Positions 7,652-12,859 of a stretch of DNA of 12,859 bases are shown one piece after another. Positions within the stretch are counted from its first letter, which is position 1. The number at the start of each line of letters is the position of its first letter. Under the pieces are notes generated by a model, which was given only the letters and a program-made list of their open reading frames with translations, did not search any database and was not told the origin of the DNA. Source of the stretch: CAYXWM01 sp964468805 (GTDB lineage: Bacteria; Bacillota; Clostridia; Lachnospirales; WRBF01); contig CAYXWM010000064.1 in the NCBI GenBank assembly GCA_964468805.1, positions 1 to 12,859 on the forward strand, read 5' to 3'. A program made the translations under genes and the position numbers.

Positions 7652-8327
7652 CTTCATAACCACCTTTGCTGATATCTCGCATTAAAATACCGTTATGCAG
7701 AGTAATAACCCGTTTTTGCATTTGGTCCACTATGTCTTTTGCATGAGTAGCCACAACAACGGTGGTTCCCCGGTTGTTTATATCCTCCAAAAGATTCATA
7801 ATCTCCCAGGAATTGTTTGGGTCAAGGTTTCCGGTTGGCTCATCGGCAACCAAAATGGACGGTTTGTTCACTATGGCACGGGCCAGAGCTGTTCTTTGCT
7901 GTTCACCGCCGGAGAGTTGATTGGGGTAAGCCTTGGCTTTTTTTTGTAAACCTACCATGGCGAGAACCGCCGGTACGGCACGTCTGATTTCTCTGCCGGG
8001 AGTTTGTACAATTTGCATGGCAAAGGCAACGTTTTCATAAACGGTCAGATTTTTCAGCAAGCGAAAGTCTTGGAAAACCACACCGATTTTTCTTCTGTAA
8101 AACGGCAGCTGCTTTCGGGTGATTCTAGCCAAGTTCTGATTGTTTACGGAAATTTCGCCTTCCGAAGGTTCTATTTCTTTGAGTATTAATTTAACTATCG
8201 TTGATTTGCCCGAACCGCTTGCTCCTACCAAGAAAACAAAGTCTCCTCTTTTAACGGTAAAGCTAACGTTGGCGATACCTTTTGTTCCGTTGTCGTAAAT
8301 TTTGGTTACGTCATTTATTAAAATCAA
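7641..8327 (-). CDS. ftsE: Cell division ATP-binding protein FtsE
   Basis: A 228-residue cytoplasmic ABC ATPase that drives FtsX. All motifs are canonical: Walker A GASGSGKST (35-43), Q-loop glutamine Q86 in VVFQDF, signature LSGGEQQR (138-145), Walker B ILVADEPT (158-165) with catalytic E163, D-loop GNLD (166-169) and switch histidine H195. The FtsE-typical 'DFRLL' follows the Q-loop. The start is TTG at 8325-8327 (MILINDVTKIY), with AGGGAG about 7 nt upstream. It heads the ftsE-ftsX-M23 unit, behind a ~260-nt leader and the promoter at 8595-8623. The intact motifs contrast with the degenerate ATPase at 10890-11975. Confidence 0.96.
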   Translation of the reverse strand: MILINDVTKIYDNGTKGIANVSFTVKRGDFVFLVGASGSGKSTIVKLILKEIEPSEGEISVNNQNLARITRKQLPFYRRKIGVVFQDFRLLKNLTVYENVAFAMQIVQTPGREIRRAVPAVLAMVGLQKKAKAYPNQLSGGEQQRTALARAIVNKPSILVADEPTGNLDPNNSWEIMNLLEDINNRGTTVVVATHAKDIVDQMQKRVITLHNGILMRDISKGGYEDEV

Positions 8328-8650
8328 TTATATCTCCCTTTCAGGCAAAAACACCTTTTCCAAGGGTTAAACCAAACCCCGTATTTAATACAGCGGCGAT
8401 TTTTGTTTTCCCGGCTTAACTTAAATAAAACTGAATTAAATTGCAATAAGCCGCACATTTTAAGGATTAGCTGTTATTAACTTCAGTATATTTTAGCTTA
8501 AACCGCCATAACCCTTTTGACGGCAGCTGACTGCCGCCAAAACACAAGGTAATGTAAAATCCCGGTTAATTCTCAAGGAAACGGTATATTATATATTTTA
8601 CGCCTTTTTTACATAAATTTCAAGAGATATTTCAATATATTAAGAACTTT
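8328..8650 (-). other. Long ftsE leader region
   Basis: About 320 bases without a gene between the CdaR-like stop and ftsE. It holds the promoter at 8595-8623 and a GC hairpin CGGCAG-CTGA-CTGCCG (8521-8536). Around that hairpin lies a motif related to the leaders at 9849-9895 and 12269-12321: on the minus strand, ATTAACCG, then TTTTAC, then GTGTTTT, then GGCAG. The remaining stretch down to the ftsE ribosome binding site is AT-rich and shows no further structure I can support. Confidence 0.5.
8595..8623 (-). promoter_or_regulatory. Predicted housekeeping promoter of ftsE-ftsX-M23
   Basis: On the minus strand, TTGAAA (rc of 8618-8623) is followed after exactly 17 bases by TAAAAT (rc of 8595-8600). 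Each hexamer matches the sigma-70/sigma-A consensus at five of six positions. It lies directly after the stop of the CdaR-like gene and gives a leader of about 260 nt. Confidence 0.6.
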
Positions 8651-9742
8651 TTAAAAAGAAAATTCTTTCTTAAATGTCATATATTTACTAACCATAAGAG
8701 CAATTTTGAAGGTTATGGCATCGTCAAAGTTACGAAGGTCAAGACCGGTGATTTTCAGAAGTTTGTCAAGCCTGTAAACCAAGGTATTTCTGTGGATGTA
8801 AAGCTGTCTTGAAGTTTCGGAAACGTTTAAGTTGTTTTCGAAGAATTTATTGGCTGTAACAAAGGTTTCTTCATCAAATTGAGACAATACTTGTCCTTGA
8901 AGGACTTCGTCCACAAACATCTTGCATAGAGGTACGGGCAGGTGATAGATAAGTCTGCCTATGCCCAATTGATGATAGTCCATGATGTTCTTTTCCGGGT
9001 CGAAAATCTTGCCGACTTCCAAAGCCATTTTTGCTTCTTTATAAGAAGAAGAAACAAATTTCAAGTCCTCAACAACCGTACCTATAGCAACGGAAATTTT
9101 GCACATAGCCTCTGCACTCAAAGTATCGCAGATTACTTTTGCGATTTGTTCTATTTCTTCTTTTCCGTCTTTTTGTCCCAATTCTTTAACAAGAATTATG
9201 CTCTTTTCGTCTATTGTGGTTACGAAGTCTCTTTGTTTTGACGGGAAAATATTGCGTACTATTTCAACAAAGTTCATATCCCTGTCTATCATAGCCTCAA
9301 TTAAGAAAACCACGCGTTTTGCGTTGTTTTCTATGTGCAACTTTTTGGCTCTGCTGTAGATGTCAACCAGCAACAAATTGTCCAAAAGGAGATTTTTGAT
9401 AAAGTTATCCCTGTCAAAACGCTCTTTGTAGGCGACCAAAAGAGTTTGGATTTGGAAAGCGGTTATTCTGCCGATTTGATAACTTTCTTCCTCGATACCT
9501 TTAATGGTAATGACGTATTCGGCAATGCCGTTGTCAAACACTTTAAAGTATTGATAATTTTGAATACTTTGGCTTTCCGCTTGAGAATTCAAGAAATTAT
9601 CTATACCTTCAAGCTGACGTCCCTGCATATGTTCTTCGGTGCTTGCTATTACCTTGCCTTCACGTTCGATTACCGAAATATCTGTTTTAGTTATATTTTT
9701 CAAACCGTCAATGGTCGATTGCAAAATCTGATTCGATATCAT
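8651..9742 (-). CDS. CdaR/PucR-family transcriptional regulator
   Basis: A 363-residue DNA-binding regulator related to the sugar-diacid regulator CdaR. The N-terminal part (about 1-105) resembles the diacid-recognition domain, starting ISNQILQSTIDGLKNI. The middle (about 140-265) fits the degenerate GGDEF-like CdaR domain, with ISVAIGTVVEDL and SYKEAKMALEVGK. The C-terminal PucR-type helix-turn-helix is at about 300-353 (NVSETSRQLYIHRNTLVYRLDK). The ATG at 9740-9742 follows AAGGAG with an 11-nt gap. No diacid-uptake or catabolic gene lies nearby, so the effector cannot be inferred; a CdaR-like protein beside ftsEX may have a different role. It has its own promoter and a structured ~140-nt leader, and the ftsE promoter starts right behind it. 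Confidence 0.88.
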   Translation of the reverse strand: MISNQILQSTIDGLKNITKTDISVIEREGKVIASTEEHMQGRQLEGIDNFLNSQAESQSIQNYQYFKVFDNGIAEYVITIKGIEEESYQIGRITAFQIQTLLVAYKERFDRDNFIKNLLLDNLLLVDIYSRAKKLHIENNAKRVVFLIEAMIDRDMNFVEIVRNIFPSKQRDFVTTIDEKSIILVKELGQKDGKEEIEQIAKVICDTLSAEAMCKISVAIGTVVEDLKFVSSSYKEAKMALEVGKIFDPEKNIMDYHQLGIGRLIYHLPVPLCKMFVDEVLQGQVLSQFDEETFVTANKFFENNLNVSETSRQLYIHRNTLVYRLDKLLKITGLDLRNFDDAITFKIALMVSKYMTFKKEFSF

Positions 9743-9765
9743 TGTTGTTTCAACTCCTTGTATAA

Positions 9766-9863
9766 TTAATCCTGCATAAAACGTAATCTTTTCAAGACAG
9801 CCGGATTAAACAGCATTACGGCAGTTTCCGGACGCAACCCCACGCAATCGGTTGCTGCCGTAA
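9766..9863 (-). promoter_or_regulatory. Structured 5' leader of the CdaR-like gene
   Basis: On the transcript, TTACGGCAG (rc of 9855-9863) can pair perfectly over 9 bp with CTGCCGTAA (rc of 9816-9824), with an inner 5-bp pair CAACC/GGTTG (rc of 9850-9854 and 9835-9839). The 3' end of that same arm, CGTAAT (rc of 9815-9820), can instead pair with ATTACG (rc of 9782-9787). The two stems are mutually exclusive. A third stem, TTAATCC/GGATTAA (rc of 9803-9809 with rc of 9766-9772), ends just before the Shine-Dalgarno. This looks like an attenuation or translation-control leader. It matches no riboswitch class I recognise. Confidence 0.45.
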
Positions 9864-9887
9864 AACACAGATTTGTTACTATAATTC

Positions 9888-9916
9888 ATAATACCAAAAT
9901 TCAATGCGATAATCAA
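9888..9916 (-). promoter_or_regulatory. Predicted housekeeping promoter of the CdaR-like gene
   Basis: On the minus strand, TTGATT (rc of 9911-9916) and TATTAT (rc of 9888-9893) are separated by exactly 17 bases, matching the sigma-70/sigma-A consensus at four and five of six positions. Transcription would start near 9881 and give a leader of about 140 nt with the alternative hairpins. Confidence 0.6.
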
Positions 9917-10103
9917 ATTTTTTTTGAAATAATTTTAATCATGAAGTATTAGTCTTAATTATAGATAATTTTTTCTTGAATCAACCTCCGTTTAGGGCTA
10001 AAATGCATATGAATGTACCGGTTTCGTGAAACAAAGTTTCATCTGTTTTTAATAAATTTGGCACGTATTGATTAAATCCTTGCAAAAAGTTATCATAAAG
10101 TAT

Positions 10104-10121
10104 AGCCGGGAATGCCCGGCT
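10104..10121. repeat. GC-rich hairpin in AT-rich spacer
   Basis: AGCCGGG-AATG-CCCGGCT is a perfect 7-bp stem inside an AT-rich background, with an outer imperfect CATA/TATG pair. It has no adjoining T run, so it is not an obvious terminator. It could be a REP-like palindrome, but no second copy is present in the window. Confidence 0.4.
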
Positions 10122-10350
10122 CACCCTATGTTTTAGACCTAAAAAATCTGCCGGTTACGGTAAACTTCAGCCCTTTACTTTCAGATATTTTCTTTTTAAA
10201 TCAATTAAATACAGCTTAATTTAACAACAACTAAAAAACAAGCAGGCAATACCGAAAAAACATCGGTAATATACGGGGATTCGTTCGGGAAAGTGCAGAT
10301 ATTTACGGAACAGAGGAATTGAACCGGTTGGGATGTGTTATAAAGTACGG

Positions 10351-10455
10351 TTATACTGATTCCATTTTAAACAGAGGATAAAATATTGAATTTCTCCAAC
10401 GGTTCAAGGGAAAAACAATTATTTTTGTCCTTCAACTTATATGGAATTAGTATAA
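10351..10455 (+). repeat. Complete 105-bp palindromic repeat (MITE-like), copy 2
   Basis: It is bounded by TTATACTGATTCCAT (10351-10365) and ATGGAATTAGTATAA (10441-10455), identical to the termini of copy 1. The interior carries the same ACAGAGGA, CCAACGGTTCAAGG and CAATTATTTTTGTCC words. The flanking sequences are unrelated to those of copy 1, which fixes the element boundaries. No protein is encoded. Confidence 0.75.
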
Positions 10456-10584
10456 ATTCTGCGGTCATAACCGGTGAAATGTTCCGAAAAAATGTTATAT
10501 ACAGAAATTATTAACAGAATTTAATGAAAAAATCCCACAAATTTTTTAAACATTCTTATTTAAAAATTCGGAAGAGCCGGAAAA

Positions 10585-10600
10585 AACCCGTTTATGGGTT
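10585..10600 (-). terminator. Weak terminator-like hairpin
   Basis: AACCC-GTTTAT-GGGTT is a 5-bp stem with a 6-nt loop, followed on the minus strand by six T. It lies about 90 bases beyond the strong terminator of the ABC-ATPase gene and may be a back-up. The stem is short, so confidence is low. Confidence 0.3.
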
Positions 10601-10689
10601 AGATTCCAAATAAAATTGTACTTTAATTAAACCAATATAATACATTTTTATATATTTTTAAAGATTAATTTTTTGCACACTTTAACATA

Positions 10690-10726
10690 AAAATACCCCC
10701 GGTTTGTTTCAAACCGGGGGTATTTT
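10690..10726 (-). terminator. Terminator of the ABC-ATPase gene
   Basis: A perfect 16-bp stem, AAAATACCCCCGGTTT / AAACCGGGGGTATTTT, with a 5-nt loop. On the minus strand it ends in TATTTTTA. It lies about 165 nt past the stop at 10890, with no gene between. Confidence 0.88.
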
Positions 10727-10889
10727 CAGATTCTACAGCTGTAAACGCCGAAATTATGGATTATTTTAAAGATAAATCTTTGAGACGCATAAGAAATATT
10801 TAGCAAAAAGCATTTTCTTACAATTTTGTTACAAAACAAGATTTGGTTAAAAATATAACAAAACAAACCTTCAGCCTTAATACCCAAAA

Positions 10890-11975
10890 TTACTGCTTAC
10901 AGCAAATATTCTTTTGGGATTCCCTGTCGAACAGGCAAAGTTTTTCGGGATTAATGGGCAGTTTAATCATTTCGCCTATGTTGGGTTTAAAATTAAGCTG
11001 TGCCGTAAAGTTATGTCCTTCGCAGTGGAGATGGTGATAGATTACATCGTCTATGATTTCCGAAGCCAAAACGGTAGCTGAAAGGGTAAATTCAGATTCA
11101 TAAGTAAAATCTTGAGGACGAATACCCACAAGGACTTCTTTGTTTGTATATCCGGAAAGATTTTTTGTTTTGCTTTCGGGCAGTTGAAGCTTTCCGCTAC
11201 CAAACTCCAAGCAATAACCGGAGCCGGATTCTCTCACGTAAATTTCCATTACGTTTAATTCGGGTTTGCTCATAAAGCTTGCCACGAAAAGATTTGCAGG
11301 ATTGTTTACCAAAACTTCCGGGCTGTCTGCCTGTTGGATAATGCCGTCGTTCATTATAACTATCTTTGTGGCAAGTTTTATTGCCTCGGTGGGGTCTTGT
11401 GTAACATAAATTATGGCAGAATTCAATGCCTTATGAAGCTTGAGGATTTCTTCTCTGACTTCCTTTCGGGATTGATTGTCCAAATTACACAAGGGATCGT
11501 CCATGAGATAGGCTTTTGGCTCTCTTACTATGGCACGACCCAAATTAATCAAGCATTTTTGCTTTTCGTTAAGTGCCTCGGGTTTTTGGTCCAATAAATT
11601 ATCCATTTGCAATACGGAAGCTGCATGACGAACCCTTGGCTCGATTTCGGTTCTGGGTATATTGTGTAACTTTAAACCAAACGCCAAGTTGTCAAATACG
11701 TTTAATAAGGGATATAAGGCGTTATTTCTTAAAACCAATGCAATGTTGCGTTCGGTGGGCGGCAGATGATTTGCTTGCTTGTCATCTATGTAGAGTTCCC
11801 CTGCTGAAATATCTTCCAGTCCCGCAATCATTCTCAACACAGTAGTTTTGCCGCAACCCTCCGGACCTACAAATGCCACAAAGTCATTTTGTTCTATAGT
11901 CAGGTTCATTTCCTGAACCGCAACAAACCCATTGGAAAAAACTCTTTTAATGTCTTTAAGCCTTAGTATCGCCAT
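10890..11975 (-). CDS. MalK/UgpC-type ABC ATPase with degenerate catalytic motifs
   Basis: A 361-residue protein with the full MalK/UgpC layout: nucleotide-binding domain (about 1-235) and C-terminal TOBE-like regulatory domain (about 271-349), with GIRPQDF at 284-290. Walker A is intact (GPEGCGKTT, 37-45), and so is the Walker B aspartate (YLMDD, 156-160). Four other key positions are changed. The Q-loop glutamine is arginine (R83, VLRNNALYP). The LSGGQ signature reads LNEKQ (135-139). The catalytic glutamate is aspartate (D160). The switch histidine is glutamine (Q193, YVTQDPTEA). It may bind ATP but is unlikely to hydrolyse it normally. No permease or binding-protein gene is nearby. The second of two adjacent ATGs was chosen because GGAGG lies 6 nt upstream; the frame is open to 12026 without a better start. 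Full length, good signals and a strong terminator argue against a dead gene. Confidence 0.88.
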   Translation of the reverse strand: MAILRLKDIKRVFSNGFVAVQEMNLTIEQNDFVAFVGPEGCGKTTVLRMIAGLEDISAGELYIDDKQANHLPPTERNIALVLRNNALYPLLNVFDNLAFGLKLHNIPRTEIEPRVRHAASVLQMDNLLDQKPEALNEKQKCLINLGRAIVREPKAYLMDDPLCNLDNQSRKEVREEILKLHKALNSAIIYVTQDPTEAIKLATKIVIMNDGIIQQADSPEVLVNNPANLFVASFMSKPELNVMEIYVRESGSGYCLEFGSGKLQLPESKTKNLSGYTNKEVLVGIRPQDFTYESEFTLSATVLASEIIDDVIYHHLHCEGHNFTAQLNFKPNIGEMIKLPINPEKLCLFDRESQKNICCKQ

Positions 11976-12268
11976 CATTATCCTCCTTTTACCGGTAAAC
12001 AAGGTATCGAGAAAAAGGGGAATCAAAATTGTATTTTATGATTACCCGTCTCCGCGAAATAAAATTGTCCGTTTAAACCCGGCTGATAAAGCACAGTTTT
12101 ACGTTATTTAATAAAATAAAGCATACACAATATTTCGGGAATGTGCTATTGATTAAATTAACAAAAAGAATATTACAATTTTGTAACACTTGTATAATTA
12201 TTACATCTAATCAAAAATTATAGGTTATGCTAAATAACAAGCCTCCGGAGAACGACTTTGTCCGTAGT

Positions 12269-12321
12269 CCGGTTGCTGCCGGCAAAATACTGTAAAACAG
12301 GGATTTGTTGCGGTTAATACC
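12269..12321 (-). promoter_or_regulatory. Leader-like motif shared with the CdaR-like gene leader
   Basis: On the minus strand the segment reads GGTATTA, then AACAAATC, then CTGTTTTAC, then GGCAGCAACCGG. The CdaR-like leader (9849-9895) has the same blocks in the same order, starting at its -10 box, but lacks about nine bases between the third and fourth blocks. The TATTAA here could be a -10, though no good -35 box lies at the right distance. It may be a related leader, a shared regulator site or a decayed repeat. Confidence 0.35.
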
Positions 12322-12371
12322 TACCCTTTTCGCCAATAGAACCATTGAAATAATTTACCAAAAAAATAAAC

Positions 12372-12411
12372 GCGAAGAAAATTTATGTATAAACACAACA
12401 ATTTTCTTCGC
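12372..12411 (-). terminator. Probable terminator downstream of the YitT-family gene
   Basis: A perfect 12-bp stem, GCGAAGAAAATT / AATTTTCTTCGC, with a 16-nt loop. On the minus strand it is followed by GTTTATTTTTTT. The stop codon it would serve is about 320 nt upstream, which is far, and the loop is large. Confidence 0.55.
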
Positions 12412-12733
12412 AAATATTTTTATTGCTTGGTTATATAACATAAGAAGCCGCAATAATTGGCTTTTACAGGGCTTTGCTTTGTGCAACATAAATAAGTTTT
12501 AAATACAATTTGCAAGTTTAAGGTTCATGTTTTTGAAAATTACAAGTAATTTCAAGTTTGTTAAGATTTTTCTCGGGGCATATTTTTACAAATCTTGGTT
12601 GTCTGATAACTTCATAACATATTTAGTTTAAAAAATTTCGGGGACTGTTATGCATAATAACGAATATTTTCGAGGCACATTTCAAATATAGCCCCTTTTA
12701 TTTGTGAATTGTTTATAATTAACCGTAATTTAA

Positions 12734-12859
12734 TCAGGATATTGGTTGAAAACCTTCACCCAAAACTTCACGTACATCTGCAACTATAACAAAAGCGTTG
12801 GGGTCTGTTTCGATGACTGCATTTTTAACCAATACCAGCTCTTTTTTGGAAACAACGCA
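12734..12859 (-). CDS. YitT-family membrane protein, C-terminal fragment (DUF2179)
   Basis: The last 41 codons of a gene that continues beyond the right edge. The translated tail carries VVSKKELVLVKNAV, then DPNAFVIVADVREVLGEGF, closing with QPIS and a TGA stop at 12734-12736. This pattern (V-S-x-x-E-L, D-P-x-A-F-V-I-V, V-x-E-V-x-G-E-G-F) is the end of the DUF2179 domain found at the C-terminus of YitT-family integral membrane proteins. Their transport or sensing role is unknown. The membrane part is outside the window. The gene is too short here to judge its start or operon. Confidence 0.82.
   Translation of the reverse strand, partial: CVVSKKELVLVKNAVIETDPNAFVIVADVREVLGEGFQPIS

Larger units (their letters stand above)
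9917..10689. other. Gene-poor AT-rich spacer
   Basis: A stretch of almost 800 bases without a supportable gene. Apart from the separately listed GC hairpin, repeat and terminator-like site, it holds small palindromes: GTTTC-GT-GAAAC overlapping GAAAC-AAA-GTTTC (10021-10040), and ACCGA...TCGGT (10251-10267). Short open frames near 10230-10380 read through part of the repeat but have no start codon with a ribosome binding site. Confidence 0.5.
11976..12733. other. Non-coding spacer between the YitT-family and ABC-ATPase genes
   Basis: About 750 bases, AT-rich, without a supportable gene. It holds the ATPase ribosome binding site (GGAGG, rc of 11982-11986), a 14-bp palindrome TTACAATTTTGTAA (12173-12186), the leader-like motif at 12269-12321 and the hairpin at 12372-12411. 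Between 12420 and 12733 I see only AT-rich sequence with minor palindromes such as GTTAT-GCATA-ATAAC near 12647. Confidence 0.5.

Noticed and set aside
7652..7663. GTG at 7663 as the ftsX start
   Set aside because: The AAAGGTGG ribosome binding site overlaps it; the ATG at 7651 has proper spacing and a normal FtsX N-terminus.
10230..10380. Short plus-strand frames possibly a gene remnant (tail such as RNRGIEPVGMCYKVRLY)
   Set aside because: There is no start with a ribosome binding site, stops interrupt all frames, and no family is recognised; part of the frame is inside the repeat.
11976..12026. Longer ABC-ATPase start at 12026 adding 17 residues
   Set aside because: The extra segment has no family-like sequence and no ribosome binding site, while GGAGG stands 6 nt before the internal ATG at 11975.
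1..12859. CRISPR array, tRNA, rRNA, transposase or phage genes
   Set aside because: No regularly spaced repeats, cloverleaf sequences, rRNA-like stretches or recognisable mobile-element proteins were seen on either strand.

Overview
The window looks like chromosomal DNA of an AT-rich, motile Bacillota, probably an anaerobic Clostridia or related lineage. The signs are a RicT (YaaT) homologue next to a YabB/TrmN6-type tRNA methyltransferase as in Bacillus and Clostridia, strong GGAGG ribosome binding sites, several TTG starts, a YitT-family protein, and FtsEX followed by a coiled-coil M23 hydrolase. The species cannot be named from the sequence. Every recognised gene is on the minus strand, so the genes read from high to low coordinates.

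Layout in transcription order. (1) 12734-12859 is the C-terminal tail of a YitT/DUF2179 membrane protein cut by the window edge. (2) 12733-11976 is non-coding and holds a terminator-like hairpin and a leader-like motif. (3) 10890-11975 is a full-length MalK/UgpC-type ABC ATPase with nearly all its catalytic motifs altered, ending at a perfect 16-bp terminator stem. (4) 10889-9743 is a gene-poor 1.1 kb spacer with one complete copy of a ~105-bp inverted-repeat element, a GC hairpin and the structured leader of the next gene. (5) 8651-9742 encodes a CdaR/PucR-type regulator. (6) 8595-5433 is a cell-wall unit: promoter and ~260-nt leader, ftsE (TTG start), overlapping ftsX, then a secreted coiled-coil/LytM M23 peptidase (TTG start) and a terminator. 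(7) 2400-5027 encodes a double-Cache, multi-HAMP chemoreceptor with its own terminator. (8) 538-2050 holds ricT and trmN6, overlapping by 20 nt. (9) 1-537 has no gene but several repeats.

FtsE and FtsX form the membrane ABC-type complex that in other bacteria switches on a peptidoglycan hydrolase, and the M23 protein just downstream is the obvious partner. It keeps all metal ligands, so it is probably an enzyme itself rather than an EnvC-like activator. RicT and TrmN6 belong to RNA metabolism. The chemoreceptor stands alone.

The items most worth a second look are the intact but catalytically degenerate MalK-like ATPase, the small palindromic repeat family (two complete and two partial copies, one complete copy sitting in the loop of the trmN6 terminator), and a related leader motif upstream of the ATPase, the CdaR-like regulator and ftsE. 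In the CdaR-like leader the motif forms part of two mutually exclusive stems. No CRISPR array, tRNA, rRNA, transposase gene or prophage gene was seen.
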